A stretch of 64,000 nt of DNA from JABMMZ01 sp040386935 (GCA_040386935.1 JAZKEQ010000005.1:1-64000); one strand, 5' to 3'; numbered from the stretch's first letter, positions 26,392 to 35,938 are shown. Numbers and translations are program-made. The notes: a model not told the origin generated them from the sequence alone.

Positions 26392-26947
26392 TTGCTGTAC
26401 TGTCGTTTTTAATGGAGATGGTTCCCCTTGGTTTCAATATTACCCATTCCGAAAAATCTTGTTTGGCCTCCATGCCTTCACCAGTTAATATTTCATCTTT
26501 GGTAGTAATGCGCACAAATTTATCGGTATAAATTTTTTGAGTATTCTGATTCCAAATCAATTTTTCTGTATTTAGCCGTTCGCCCTTGGCATTTGTAACA
26601 ATGACATTTTGCCATACTTCGGTTATCTTTTTTGATTGATACGAAATGCCCTTTTCAGCAGTTAAGGCGCTTTCTTTTTCGCCCGATGGATTGAAGAAAT
26701 CACCCTTTACACCATTTGGCATTTTAACGATTTCATTGCCTTCTTGCTTAAAACCAACCAGGGTAGGGGCAAATATCTCGGCTCTTAATAATCCTGAGTC
26801 AGTATAGCGTATGGTAACATTGCGGCCCTCCTGGGTGAATAATAACGTATCTGCTTTAATAGATTTAGCCACATTTTCCTTAGCCTTTTCACTGCTGCAA
26901 CCAACAAGCAGGTAAATCGTTGGGATAATTAATAACAGAGCTTTCAT
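26384..26947 (-). CDS. lptC: LPS export ABC transporter periplasmic protein LptC
   Basis: This 187-aa lipoprotein (lipobox LVGC, Cys17) has the LptC/OstA-type beta-jellyroll pattern: YTDSGLLRAEIFAPTLVGF, VKGDFFNPSGEKESALTAEKGISY, VWQNVIVTNAKGERLNTEKLIWNQNTQKIYTDKFVRIT, and ILTGEGMEAKQDFSEW. LptC passes lipopolysaccharide from the LptBFG transporter to LptA. Lipidated LptC is usual in Bacteroidota. It lies downstream of coaX and a barrel gene. Confidence 0.88.
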   Translation of the reverse strand: MKALLLIIPTIYLLVGCSSEKAKENVAKSIKADTLLFTQEGRNVTIRYTDSGLLRAEIFAPTLVGFKQEGNEIVKMPNGVKGDFFNPSGEKESALTAEKGISYQSKKITEVWQNVIVTNAKGERLNTEKLIWNQNTQKIYTDKFVRITTKDEILTGEGMEAKQDFSEWVILKPRGTISIKNDSTANE

Positions 26948-26955
26948 CTAAGTGA

Positions 26956-27153
26956 TTAATGCTTCTTATAGAAATCGCACTCAAAACGACAATTGTCGCT
27001 CTTGGTCTTCTTTTCTGAACTTACCGAAGTATCAATTTTATTTAATTCTGTTGCGTCATTATTATACATTGGCTCGTTTTTGGCAGTTGCCAGAAAAGTA
27101 AAATTACCAATGAGTACAAGTGCCAATAGGATTATTTTTTGCTTGTTATTCAT
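26956..27153 (-). CDS. Small exported Cys-containing protein
   Basis: This 65-aa protein starts at the ATG at 27153, where MNNKQKIILLALVLIGNF begins a classical signal peptide cut near ATA (22-24). The mature part is about 40 hydrophilic residues ending DNCRFECDFYKKH, with two cysteines spaced C-x3-C. An earlier ATG would add 14 residues before the n-region and overlap the barrel gene. It lies 8 nt before lptC. I do not recognise it. Confidence 0.55.
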   Translation of the reverse strand: MNNKQKIILLALVLIGNFTFLATAKNEPMYNNDATELNKIDTSVSSEKKTKSDNCRFECDFYKKH

Positions 27154-27160
27154 ACTGTTG

Positions 27161-28624
27161 TTAATTGAATTTGCGTTTTGTAAACCAAACATCACCTAAA
27201 GTAATACCGATTGTTAAGCTGAGTAAGTGTTCCTCAACCATGCCATTTTTAGTGGTACCTCTGTGTATGTATTCAGCAGTAAGGTTAACCATCGATTTGA
27301 TGTATTGACGAGGATAAAGCATTTGTCTTGTTTTCGGGATACCTATACCAAAACTAATGCCGTATTCTTTTAAAGGGGAAATAACACCTGTATTATCCTT
27401 AAAATTATAGCCGGTATTCAATGTGCGGAAACCAAAACGATATTCAAGATTGGGTTTTCCGAATTTTTTGCCGGTAATAGACTTATTGATGATTGGGTCT
27501 AAGTCAGGGCGATAGGCGATACCAATTGACATTTGCGATCTGTTGGAAAATTTATCGGTAAACAGTGTTTGCTTAACACTGCCCCACATTGCACCTGAAT
27601 AATCGAAAGCAACTAACCACAAATTGTTGTAAGTAAATGAAAAACCGGCTGAAAATGCCTGTGGTAAATAGGTTTTACCTCTAACATTGTTTTCATTAAC
27701 AAGTGTGTCTATCGTGCCAAAAGTGTAGTAGTTGTTTTTATTCACAGCAAGGCGGCTCAATGTATAGTTGAGTTGCGATTGATTGGTTAATGTGGCACCA
27801 AATACAAATCTCAAAGGGATGCGTTTGATTTTCCTTATAATTTCGTTTTTGTCATTTATTTCTGTTTTCTCAACCACTAATGTGTCGCGGTGATTTGATT
27901 GAAATCCAAAATCAAATGAAAATCCTTTTAAATGGTGGATGCTTTCGTCATACAGCGCTCTGCTAACACCACTGTCCTGCACGAAAAATGCCTGATTGTT
28001 TCTCAATTGGCCAAATACATAAGAGGCGTTTAGTCCAAGTGAAACATTTTTTGTAACATTCACGGCATTCATCACAAACAAACGGCTAAGACCCCCTGTT
28101 TTTGAATAAAAGTTGGCAATTTGACCATATGTAGTATCTGTTAATTTATAGTAGGATGAGCCAAGATTAGAGTATGGGGTTAAGCCTATGGATGAACACC
28201 AAAGCGTTTTATAAACCTTAATCAGATTGTTTTTACCTGAAGATGACCCTTTTTTTACACCTGTGTCTTTCAATATTTCTTTTTGCCAAATAGGAAAGCC
28301 AAGCACGATATAATTGAAATTACCGTTAAAATAGCTTTGTTTGGCATTGGTGGTTGATGATACACCGCTTTCTCCTTTAAAACCAAAGTCGAATGTTACC
28401 AGACTTAATCCGCCAAGAGAAGCCGGATTTGACAGGGAAATAAATCGGCTGCTTCTAATGCCATTGCTTACTCCTCCCAATGATTTATTATAGGCAGTAT
28501 TGAAGGGTTCTAATTCGCCAAACCCACGAGCTGAATAGGGGGAATGGGTGTTGTTTTGCGCATAACTGAAGATGGCAAATGAAAAAACAAGTAACAGGAG
28601 AACTGACTTTTTATGATTTAGCAT
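27161..28624 (-). CDS. Outer-membrane beta-barrel protein
   Basis: This 487-aa protein has a signal peptide ending near SYAQ, then NNTHSPYSARGFGELEPFN. A long series of amphipathic strands typical of FadL/OmpP1-like Bacteroidota barrels follows (GGVSNGIRSSRFISLSNPAS, GLNASYVFGQ, AFSAGFSFTYNNLWLVAFDYSG). It overlaps coaX by 14 nt. The order coaX - barrel - lptC recurs in Bacteroidota as I recall, suggesting an envelope role, but the substrate is unknown. Confidence 0.78.
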   Translation of the reverse strand: MLNHKKSVLLLLVFSFAIFSYAQNNTHSPYSARGFGELEPFNTAYNKSLGGVSNGIRSSRFISLSNPASLGGLSLVTFDFGFKGESGVSSTTNAKQSYFNGNFNYIVLGFPIWQKEILKDTGVKKGSSSGKNNLIKVYKTLWCSSIGLTPYSNLGSSYYKLTDTTYGQIANFYSKTGGLSRLFVMNAVNVTKNVSLGLNASYVFGQLRNNQAFFVQDSGVSRALYDESIHHLKGFSFDFGFQSNHRDTLVVEKTEINDKNEIIRKIKRIPLRFVFGATLTNQSQLNYTLSRLAVNKNNYYTFGTIDTLVNENNVRGKTYLPQAFSAGFSFTYNNLWLVAFDYSGAMWGSVKQTLFTDKFSNRSQMSIGIAYRPDLDPIINKSITGKKFGKPNLEYRFGFRTLNTGYNFKDNTGVISPLKEYGISFGIGIPKTRQMLYPRQYIKSMVNLTAEYIHRGTTKNGMVEEHLLSLTIGITLGDVWFTKRKFN

Positions 28625-29321
28625 TGAGTATTAACAGGTGGTATAAGCCTTGCAAAACAAGGTTTGGGTTTGCAAATATCTTGTATTTTAATGGTTTCTC
28701 AAAATAATGGGCATCGCCTCCGCACAATACGATGCAGGTATCCGGATTCTTTTCCAAAGTACTCTGAATATATCCGTCAATTTCATATTGTAATCCAAGC
28801 ATAGCCCCATTGGCTAAGGCCGAAAGTGTGCTATTGCCCATTGGTAATTGTATTTCATCCACTGAGCTTAAAGGAAGTCGACCGGTCATTTGGTTCATGG
28901 CTTTTAATCGCATATTCAATCCGGGTGATATATTGCCCCCATTGTATTCTTTTCGCTCATTCAGAAAGTCGATGGTCATGCAGGTGCCGATGTCAAATAC
29001 TAAACTGGTGTTATCAGGATATAAAACTGCAGCAGCAGCCATTGCTGCTATGCGGTCGGCACCTAAGGTCTCAGGTGTTTTATAAAGGTTGACAAAAGGC
29101 AATTTGAGGTCTTTGTTAACAGTGTAATACTCAAGAGTTGTGTTAAAAGTTTGATCAGCTCTTACGGATGATACCATTACCTGTGTAACTCCATTGTCTT
29201 TTAACCATTCGAACGCTTCTTGCAGATTGCTAAAATGTTTAACTACTATTAAATCACCATCTTTGAATAGTCCTGCCTTGCAACGTGTATTGCCATTGTC
29301 TATTACACCCTTTACTGTCAT
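28611..29321 (-). CDS. coaX: Type III pantothenate kinase
   Basis: CoaX carries out the first step of coenzyme A synthesis. The 236-aa protein has the N-terminal phosphate loop VIDNGNTRCKAGLF, TPETLGADRIAAMAAAA (the family's GADR motif), FDIGTCMTIDFL, and GGNISPGLNMRLKAM. It overlaps birA by 4 nt and the barrel gene by 14 nt. All catalytic blocks seem intact. Confidence 0.95.
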   Translation of the reverse strand: MTVKGVIDNGNTRCKAGLFKDGDLIVVKHFSNLQEAFEWLKDNGVTQVMVSSVRADQTFNTTLEYYTVNKDLKLPFVNLYKTPETLGADRIAAMAAAAVLYPDNTSLVFDIGTCMTIDFLNERKEYNGGNISPGLNMRLKAMNQMTGRLPLSSVDEIQLPMGNSTLSALANGAMLGLQYEIDGYIQSTLEKNPDTCIVLCGGDAHYFEKPLKYKIFANPNLVLQGLYHLLILNAKS

Positions 29322-30103
29322 GCGATTACTTGTTTAAGTTCTCCGTGTAAGTAGGCCTTTGTTGCGCCATCTTTTTCAAGCAGTATGCGTCCTTCTTCAT
29401 CACAACCTTTTATGATATATTTTTCTGTTAAAGCATTGTCTGTAAAAGCATTTTCAACACCATAACCTAGTAAATTTGAGTTAAAAAGATTGTTAATGGC
29501 TTCGGTTTGATCTGCATCTAATTTCAAAAAATAATTATCAAGCGCTTCAAGCAATAATCTGAAAACAAGCGGTCGATCGTAGTCAAAACCCTGTAAGTCC
29601 TTAAAGGAAGTAGCCTTAAGATGACTGAGGTTTTGAAACGATTGATTGACATTTAATCCAATGCCAACCACACTGGCTTGCAACTGTTGACCCATATAGT
29701 TGTTCTCAATCAGGATGCCTGCAATTTTTTCATTATTGACATAAATATCATTGGGCCATTTGATTTTAACTTCGTGGTTAGGTAAGGCGTTTGTTATGAA
29801 ATGGTGTAATCCCAATGTAATGCATTTATTGAGATTGAACGGATGCGTGCGCGTATTAGTTACAGCATGTAAAATGACGGAAAATGTTAGATTTTCATTG
29901 GGATGGCTGGTCCATTCATTGTTTCTTTGACCCCTTCCACTGGTTTGGTGGTCAGCAATAACGACAGTGCCGTGTTCTGAGAGCTTATTTTTAAGCAAAT
30001 CAAGCGCCAGAGTGTTGGTAGAATCAACTCTTTGAAAATAAACAATGTTTTGACCAATAATATGGGTATTTGGTTTTATTTTTGCAAACACAATAAAGAT
30101 CAA
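29318..30103 (-). CDS. birA: Biotin--[acetyl-CoA-carboxylase] ligase
   Basis: BirA attaches biotin to carboxylase carrier proteins. It shows VDSTNTLALDLL, the biotin/ATP loop DHQTSGRGQRNNEWTSH, and WPNDIYVNNEKIAGILIEN with GIGLNVNQ. There is no N-terminal helix-turn-helix, so it is the enzyme-only form. No ATG occurs before the conserved core. The start may be TTG at 30103, GTG at 30091 or a rarer codon. The shared region with rsfS carries a promoter-like element. Confidence 0.9.
   Translation of the reverse strand: MIFIVFAKIKPNTHIIGQNIVYFQRVDSTNTLALDLLKNKLSEHGTVVIADHQTSGRGQRNNEWTSHPNENLTFSVILHAVTNTRTHPFNLNKCITLGLHHFITNALPNHEVKIKWPNDIYVNNEKIAGILIENNYMGQQLQASVVGIGLNVNQSFQNLSHLKATSFKDLQGFDYDRPLVFRLLLEALDNYFLKLDADQTEAINNLFNSNLLGYGVENAFTDNALTEKYIIKGCDEEGRILLEKDGATKAYLHGELKQVIA
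30077..30084 (+). promoter_or_regulatory. Likely rsfS promoter -7 element
   Basis: TATTTTTG lies 36 nt before the rsfS ATG, inside the birA N-terminal region. A TTTG at 30049-30052 is 24 nt upstream, which is somewhat far. Confidence 0.4.
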
Positions 30104-30120
30104 TTTAAGTTACAAGGTTA

Positions 30121-30486
30121 ATGCCAAAAAAGAAAATTGCCAAAATAGATTTGAAGGATGCCATCGTATTGGGCATGCAGGAAAAAAAAGCGAACAAGAT
30201 TACTATCCTTGATTTGAGAAAGTTAAAATCGTCAATGGCGGATTATTTTGTAATTTGTCATGCTGTGAGCGATAAGCAGGTGAATGCAATTGCAGATAGT
30301 GTCGAAGAAATAGTGAGAAAACAAACAGGTGAAAAACCCTGGCATGTTGAGGGTGCTGAACAATCAGAATGGATCCTATTGGATTATTTTGATGTTGTGG
30401 TTCACGTTTTCAAAGAAGAAAAACGCGCTTTCTATGGCATTGAAGAGCTTTGGGGCGATGCTGAAATCACTGAAATCGCAGATTAA
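30121..30486 (+). CDS. rsfS: Ribosome silencing factor RsfS
   Basis: RsfS (Iojap) binds ribosomal protein L14 and blocks subunit joining under poor nutrition. The 121-aa protein has KITILDLRKLKSSMADYFVICHAVSDKQVNAIADSV, KPWHVEGAEQSEWILLDYFDVVVHVF and RAFYGIEELWGDAE, all family hallmarks. It is divergent from birA, a common Bacteroidota arrangement. ftsH, which often follows, is absent here. Confidence 0.95.
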   Translation: MPKKKIAKIDLKDAIVLGMQEKKANKITILDLRKLKSSMADYFVICHAVSDKQVNAIADSVEEIVRKQTGEKPWHVEGAEQSEWILLDYFDVVVHVFKEEKRAFYGIEELWGDAEITEIAD

Positions 30487-30540
30487 TTCCCGGCCAAATT
30501 CGGTTTGGGGTTAATTGCTTCTCCAATCAATTAATAATCT

Positions 30541-33123
30541 CTAACGCATTAAGCGTATGGGCTGTTCATAGTGCTCTAGTAAGCCATTGAAAGGTGTAAA
30601 ATGAATTTTGCAAATGTATATGCCATCCTGACAAGGCTTGTCTTGATAGTTGCCATCCCAGCCGGTTTTAATGTCATTTGTTTCAAATAGTTTCTCTCCC
30701 CACATGTTGTAGATTTCCATGGTGTAGTATTTGATGTATACACTGGCAACCGGAACAAGGGTTTCGTTGATGTTGTTTGCATCAGGAGAGAATACATTTG
30801 GTAAATAGAAATAAAATTTCTGATAAGTCGATAGGCTGAATGAATCCGTACAATTATCCTGATTGGTTACCCATAAGGTGAAAATATTCATACCTGAATC
30901 GAGATAATCCAGAGTTGGATTTTTTAAAGTACTCTTTTTATTGTTGCCAAAATCCCAGTTATAAGTCGTCACATCAGTCGATGATAAATTGTTGAAGAGG
31001 ATTGTGCGCTTATAGGTAGGTGCAATAGAAACTTCCTTAAAATCAAAGAACGCATTTGGTTTTTGTTTAACAGTAATACCTCTCTGTTTTACCATTGAAT
31101 CAACACAACCTTTATCTGATTTTACTATTAAAGTTACAGTGTATTTACCTGATTCATCGTATGATTTTAAAGGATTGACTGCTTTTGAAGTTGAATAATC
31201 ACCAAATTGCCAACTGTATTCAGTGATTTTACCTTCTTCAATTGTCGATTCATTCTTAAATTGAACAGGATCTGGGAAGCACGGGCTGTTAAATGAGAAT
31301 TTTGCTACAGGGTGGTGCAATACCTTAAATGTTTTTTCTACACTATCAGTACACTCGCTGATACCGCTGACGATTAGCTTTACCTTGAAAGTACCTGTGC
31401 CGGGATATTCTTTTTTTACAATTGAATCTTCCATATTTGTACCGTCACCAAAATACCATTTGACAGACTTTCTGGAATCACCGTCATAATCAGTGAGATC
31501 CTTGAGTGTTAAAAGATTGTTTTTCAAACACAGAATGGAATCTTTTGCATCTATAGCTGGTTTTATAGTTGGGTTAATAATATTTATTGTGTCTCCGCTA
31601 AAACAGCCCACGCTATCTTTAACCCTTATGGAATACTGCCCTTTACTTTTAACAGTAATATGATTGAGCAAACTGTTGTTATTCCACTGATAGTTGATGT
31701 AAGTTTTGTGTGGTTTCAAATCGAGTGAAAAAGCGCCACAGAATATGGTATCATTGCCAATGCGAGGTTTAGGGTCCTTTATATAAAACTTGTTCCAGGT
31801 GAAATGTATATAGCGTCTTGAGTAGTATAAAAGCCTTGCAGTGTAATAGCCAGTGTATTTATAGACATGCGATACATCAGACATTTTATTGGAAATATTG
31901 TCGGCCATAGCAGCCGGTTCTCCAAAATCCCATTTCACAGAATCAATCGTGTTGGTATTTGAAATACTGAATTGGGTGGAGTCATTGATACAATTTCTAG
32001 TTACAATGATGTACACTTTATTGAAGATCGACTGATTGAAGTTGGGTAATCCTAGTTGGGTAATTTTACCACCAAGATAAATTGCATCTTTTTGAGGTCG
32101 GGTTTTATCTGCGGCAGAGTCAGGTGCATTAATGACATGAAGGTATTGGCTACCTGTAACACTGATGTAAATTTTGTTGTCTGGTCCCATCTGCAATGCA
32201 CCGGCAAAATTATTGTAGTTGCTGTCTATTAGGCGTTTCGAAGCGATAAAGTCACCAATTGAATTCGATTTAACATTGTACTGATAAACTTTTCTGTTAT
32301 TCATTTCACTGACATACAGATATTGGCCTTTTGATGAAAACTCCAAACCATACGCATCGTCAATAGGGAAGGCCCATACTTTTGAAACACGTCCCGTCAA
32401 TGCATCAAAATCTGCAATAACAGAAGTATCCATTGTGTGATTTGCATAAGCTATTTTTCTGCCATCAGGCGAAAACTTCATTGCACCCAAGGTATTTGAA
32501 TAATAATTGGCAATTTTAATACCCGTATAACTTTTTACAGGAAAGTAACTGACCCCGAAAAAAGTAACCATATAAGAGTAAATGATGTCGGAGTTAAACT
32601 TGTGCATCAATACCCAATAGTTGATGCCATCTGCATGTTTCATGGCTGTAATTTTCTCACAACCGGATGACAATATGAGTAAATTTTTGCGCCAGGGCAC
32701 AACATCGCCCTTACCTGCATTAAAAGCCATGTTTACTTCAGTATAACGTACACCGTTAGCTCCTGCAACCTTATCAACTGTAAAGATGTAATAACTGGTG
32801 AAACTAAATGGCTTTGGAATAATAATAGAAGATTGAGTTGCGGACGGGTCACCTTTCAGTCCTGTACCATTCGGCATTAATTTGTGGGTACTGTCCCAAA
32901 CATTGACACCATCCGTATAAAATAAAAGTCGGCCATCCGGTGTGCTGTAAGATGCACACCCTTCAGGAGATATAAGTTTCCCATTGGTAATACTTTGTGG
33001 GTAGCCCTTGTTAAAATCGATGCCGGCATTATTGCCAAAATACCATGTGTTAGCCTCTTTTTGCGCAATTAACTCCTGTCCGAAAAACCAAAACGATATG
33101 ATCAGTAAAATACTTTTACCCAT
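30541..33123 (-). CDS. PKD-domain protein with gliding-motility C-terminal domain (T9SS type B)
   Basis: This 860-aa secreted surface protein has a signal peptide (ends near IAQ). An N-terminal beta-propeller-like region (about 25-380) contains GNNAGIDFNKG, FSPDGRKIAYANH and MGPDNKIYIS. Several PKD-type domains follow (KWDFGEPAA, WYFGDGTN, SWQFGDYST, NWDFGNNKK). The C-terminal CHU_C/gliding-associated domain, VFSPDANNINETLVPVASVY..., ends PIRLMR. That domain directs export by T9SS. Such proteins are common surface adhesin-like molecules; the ligand is unknown. Confidence 0.92.
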   Translation of the reverse strand: MGKSILLIISFWFFGQELIAQKEANTWYFGNNAGIDFNKGYPQSITNGKLISPEGCASYSTPDGRLLFYTDGVNVWDSTHKLMPNGTGLKGDPSATQSSIIIPKPFSFTSYYIFTVDKVAGANGVRYTEVNMAFNAGKGDVVPWRKNLLILSSGCEKITAMKHADGINYWVLMHKFNSDIIYSYMVTFFGVSYFPVKSYTGIKIANYYSNTLGAMKFSPDGRKIAYANHTMDTSVIADFDALTGRVSKVWAFPIDDAYGLEFSSKGQYLYVSEMNNRKVYQYNVKSNSIGDFIASKRLIDSNYNNFAGALQMGPDNKIYISVTGSQYLHVINAPDSAADKTRPQKDAIYLGGKITQLGLPNFNQSIFNKVYIIVTRNCINDSTQFSISNTNTIDSVKWDFGEPAAMADNISNKMSDVSHVYKYTGYYTARLLYYSRRYIHFTWNKFYIKDPKPRIGNDTIFCGAFSLDLKPHKTYINYQWNNNSLLNHITVKSKGQYSIRVKDSVGCFSGDTINIINPTIKPAIDAKDSILCLKNNLLTLKDLTDYDGDSRKSVKWYFGDGTNMEDSIVKKEYPGTGTFKVKLIVSGISECTDSVEKTFKVLHHPVAKFSFNSPCFPDPVQFKNESTIEEGKITEYSWQFGDYSTSKAVNPLKSYDESGKYTVTLIVKSDKGCVDSMVKQRGITVKQKPNAFFDFKEVSIAPTYKRTILFNNLSSTDVTTYNWDFGNNKKSTLKNPTLDYLDSGMNIFTLWVTNQDNCTDSFSLSTYQKFYFYLPNVFSPDANNINETLVPVASVYIKYYTMEIYNMWGEKLFETNDIKTGWDGNYQDKPCQDGIYICKIHFTPFNGLLEHYEQPIRLMR

Positions 33124-33141
33124 CTATATTCATATACTTGC

Positions 33142-33172
33142 CAAAGGTAGTAAAGCAGGTGAAAGAATCAAA
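33142..33172 (-). promoter_or_regulatory. Consensus promoter of the PKD/T9SS gene
   Basis: On the minus strand, TTTG (33172-33169), 19 nt, then TACCTTTG (33149-33142): an exact consensus match. It lies 18 nt before the ATG. Confidence 0.75.
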
Positions 33173-33238
33173 CACTTTGCAAAATTATAGCAATCAGTTA
33201 ATCAGGCAGTTGTGATACCGTGTTGATTAATTGGAAAA

Positions 33239-33958
33239 TTATTTCAACAAAACGCTACAAGCCATACAGGCCAACAAACCTGCTGTTTCTGTCCTTAATC
33301 TGGTGTTGCCAAGACTCAAGCCAAGGGCACCTGATTGGTAGGCAGATTCAATTTCTTTTGTAGAAAAATCACCTTCAGGTCCAATTAGGATTTTAATAGG
33401 ATCATTACTTTTATGAACGGATAAATATGTTTTTAAAGGCGATTTTTCAAAGGTGTTATTACAATGTGCCAAATAAGCGCCTTGCATAAATCCTGAAGTA
33501 AGCAACGACTGAAATGTTTGATTGTCATTTATCTGAGGCAAGTAATATTCACCACTTTGTTTCATGGCCGACAATACAATTTTCTCAAGTCGACCAATGT
33601 TTATTCTGCTTTTTTCGGAATGATCTGTGGTAATGAAGGTAATGCTGTCTATTCCTACTTCAACTGCTTTCTCCAACATCCATTCTATGCGTTCATTTTG
33701 CTTAGTAGGTGCAATTACGAGTTGCAAATTATAATTGCGGTTCTTGGGCTGTAGCCGAGATGAGATAATATCTAGCACAATGGGTTGACTGCTTTTTGTT
33801 AATGCGCTTTGTAAGCGCCCTTCATACAAGTAACCCTTGCCATCTGTTAACTGCAATACATCATCCTGGGTCTTTCTTAAAACCCTTAAATGACGGCTTT
33901 CCTCCTCACTTAAAATGGCAACATTATCCGCTATATGTGAAGTATAGAATAGTTGCAC
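33239..33958 (-). CDS. rsmE: 16S rRNA (uracil1498-N3)-methyltransferase
   Basis: RsmE methylates U1498 of 16S rRNA. The 239-aa SPOUT enzyme shows LVIAPTKQNERIEWMLEKAVEVGI, SAMKQSGEYYLPQI, KILIGPEGDFSTKEIE and LGLSLGNTRLRTETAGLLA, the SAM-binding knot. It follows yidC by 11 nt on the same strand. Confidence 0.96.
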   Translation of the reverse strand: MQLFYTSHIADNVAILSEEESRHLRVLRKTQDDVLQLTDGKGYLYEGRLQSALTKSSQPIVLDIISSRLQPKNRNYNLQLVIAPTKQNERIEWMLEKAVEVGIDSITFITTDHSEKSRINIGRLEKIVLSAMKQSGEYYLPQINDNQTFQSLLTSGFMQGAYLAHCNNTFEKSPLKTYLSVHKSNDPIKILIGPEGDFSTKEIESAYQSGALGLSLGNTRLRTETAGLLACMACSVLLK

Positions 33959-33969
33959 AGCGCAGAAAT

Positions 33970-35817
33970 TTAATTCTTTTTACCCTTGTTGGATGACCCG
34001 GTGTTAATGCCTTTGGCTTTCGACATTTCCTCTAAGCGTTTTTGGAACGCTGATTTTTTGTCATCACCCTTTTTGTTTTTAGCATCATTAATCTGAGCGA
34101 TTAATTTTCCTTCATCAACAAATTTCTTAATAGCCCATTGTTGTGTAAAGGTCACACAGTTACTCAGAAAATAATAATATGAAAGTGCTGCAGCATACGA
34201 GTTGAAGAATCCAAGGAACATAACAGGCATTAAGTAGCTGATCCATTTCATCTGTTCGTTTACACCTGTCACTTGATTATTCATACGTGTGTAAATAAGG
34301 GTTGAAATGGTCATTAATAATGTAAATAAACTGATATGGCTGCCATAAATACGGTCGAGGATAGGGTATTTAGGGAAATCTAAAATTGAATCGAAGTGAG
34401 AAAGGTCGGTTGCCCAAAGGAAAGATTGTTGTCTGAATTCAAAAGCTGATGGTACAAATTGGAAAACGGCTACAAGTATTGGCATTTGCAATAGTAATGG
34501 TAGGCAACCACCCAAAGGATTTACACCGGCTTGCTTGTACAATTTCAGGTTTTCCATTTGAGCGCCCTGCATATTGTCTTTAAATTTTTCCTTAATGGCA
34601 TCAATCTCCGGTTTCAGTATACGCATTTTAGCTGTAGACTTATAAGAGCGGTATACCAACGGTAATAAAATGGTTTTGACAATCAGGGTAAGTAATAAAA
34701 TAATGATACCATAGTTACTCATCATGCTGCTCAGGAAATTGAAAATTGGGATAATCATGAATCTGTTGATCCATCCAAAAATTCCCCATCCCAATGGAAT
34801 GATTTTTTCAAGCCCTACATTCTGATCTTTTAATAATTGATATTTATTTGGACCGAAATAAAATTTAATATCGAGTTGCTGATCATTGCTGTTGTTGATA
34901 GGTAATAGCAATGAGGCTTTCAGGTGTTCTACATTCTTTTGGTCAATAGGCTCTTCAGACTTTAGTTCACTTTCCTTCAAAAAGGCCTGTTTAGGCATAA
35001 TAGAGGTATTGAAAAATTGTTGTTTGAAACTTAACCAATCAATAGGGGATACAGTTTTGGTGTCTTCAAATTTAGTTTCACCCATATAATCCACTTTTTC
35101 TTCAGGATACTTAAAGTAGATGGCTGTTAGATTGCGTTCTTTCTCCTGTTCGTATTCCTGAAGTGGTACATCGTTATTCCATATAAGTCGTACCGGACTA
35201 CCTGATTTTAAAAATGAGTTAAGTCCTTTTGTTTTTATGCTGTGATGAACATTGTAGCCTTCATTGTCGATGCTGTAACTGTGTTCCAGATAAGATTCAG
35301 AACCATAGTTCAGTCGCATGGTCACCTGTTTGGCGTCATTGCTGACAACGGTCCAGTAAAAATCTCCTGTTTCGATTGTCGTATTTTGAGATTGGAAAAC
35401 CAGCTGATGCTCGTTCTGGTTGCTCATCATCAATAGTGCAGTTGAATCTGCTCTTTTGAATTGTTTCAATTGAACCTGACTGATTTTACCACCCTTAGTA
35501 TTTAATGACAATCGGATGTCTTTGTTTTCTAAAACCAGTGTTTGAGCTTCTCCTTTTACCTGGCCTGCAAATCCACCAAATTTTTGAGTAAGCGCGTTGC
35601 TATCGTTTAAGAAAGATTGTTGTATGCTGTCTTGTTGACGCGAGTTTTGTTGCGTGTTTTTTTCAAGGGTCGCTAATTTGGTTTTTTCAACAAGTGCAAC
35701 GGAATCATTGAATTTTTGTTGTTTAGCCATTTCCGCCTCATTGGGGCGGTTAAGGAAGTAATATCCGATGAGTAGTAAAAATATAAGGGATAATCCAATC
35801 GTTGAATTGCGGTCCAT
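33970..35817 (-). CDS. yidC: Membrane protein insertase YidC
   Basis: This 615-aa insertase helps fold inner-membrane proteins. It has the N-terminal anchor (STIGLSLIFLLLIGYYFLN), a large periplasmic beta domain (about 55-345) as in Gram-negative YidC, and the conserved core SSMMSNYGIIILLLTLIVKTILLPLVYRSYKSTAKM. GGCLPLLLQMPILVAVFQFV and the last helices follow. The Lys-rich tail is likely ribosome-contacting. It is followed by rsmE. The promoter at 35841-35870 supports the start. Confidence 0.97.
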   Translation of the reverse strand: MDRNSTIGLSLIFLLLIGYYFLNRPNEAEMAKQQKFNDSVALVEKTKLATLEKNTQQNSRQQDSIQQSFLNDSNALTQKFGGFAGQVKGEAQTLVLENKDIRLSLNTKGGKISQVQLKQFKRADSTALLMMSNQNEHQLVFQSQNTTIETGDFYWTVVSNDAKQVTMRLNYGSESYLEHSYSIDNEGYNVHHSIKTKGLNSFLKSGSPVRLIWNNDVPLQEYEQEKERNLTAIYFKYPEEKVDYMGETKFEDTKTVSPIDWLSFKQQFFNTSIMPKQAFLKESELKSEEPIDQKNVEHLKASLLLPINNSNDQQLDIKFYFGPNKYQLLKDQNVGLEKIIPLGWGIFGWINRFMIIPIFNFLSSMMSNYGIIILLLTLIVKTILLPLVYRSYKSTAKMRILKPEIDAIKEKFKDNMQGAQMENLKLYKQAGVNPLGGCLPLLLQMPILVAVFQFVPSAFEFRQQSFLWATDLSHFDSILDFPKYPILDRIYGSHISLFTLLMTISTLIYTRMNNQVTGVNEQMKWISYLMPVMFLGFFNSYAAALSYYYFLSNCVTFTQQWAIKKFVDEGKLIAQINDAKNKKGDDKKSAFQKRLEEMSKAKGINTGSSNKGKKN

Positions 35818-35840
35818 TCTTGCGTTAAATTTTAAGGGTG

Positions 35841-35870
35841 CAAAGGTATTCTTTTCGCAGCCAATGCAAA
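35841..35870 (-). promoter_or_regulatory. yidC promoter
   Basis: On the minus strand, TTTG (35870-35867), 18 nt, then TACCTTTG (35848-35841). The ATG lies 23 nt downstream. Confidence 0.7.
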
Positions 35871-35938
35871 AATTGATTTTAAAGAATTAGTCAAACGCCT
35901 CGATTACCGGTTAAATATGATGCGAAAATCCGCTAAAT

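Noticed and set aside
33191..33233. Imperfect hairpin CAGTTAATCA / TGATTAATTG after rsmE
   Set aside because: One mismatch, a 19-nt loop, low GC and no T-run on the minus strand; not a convincing terminator.
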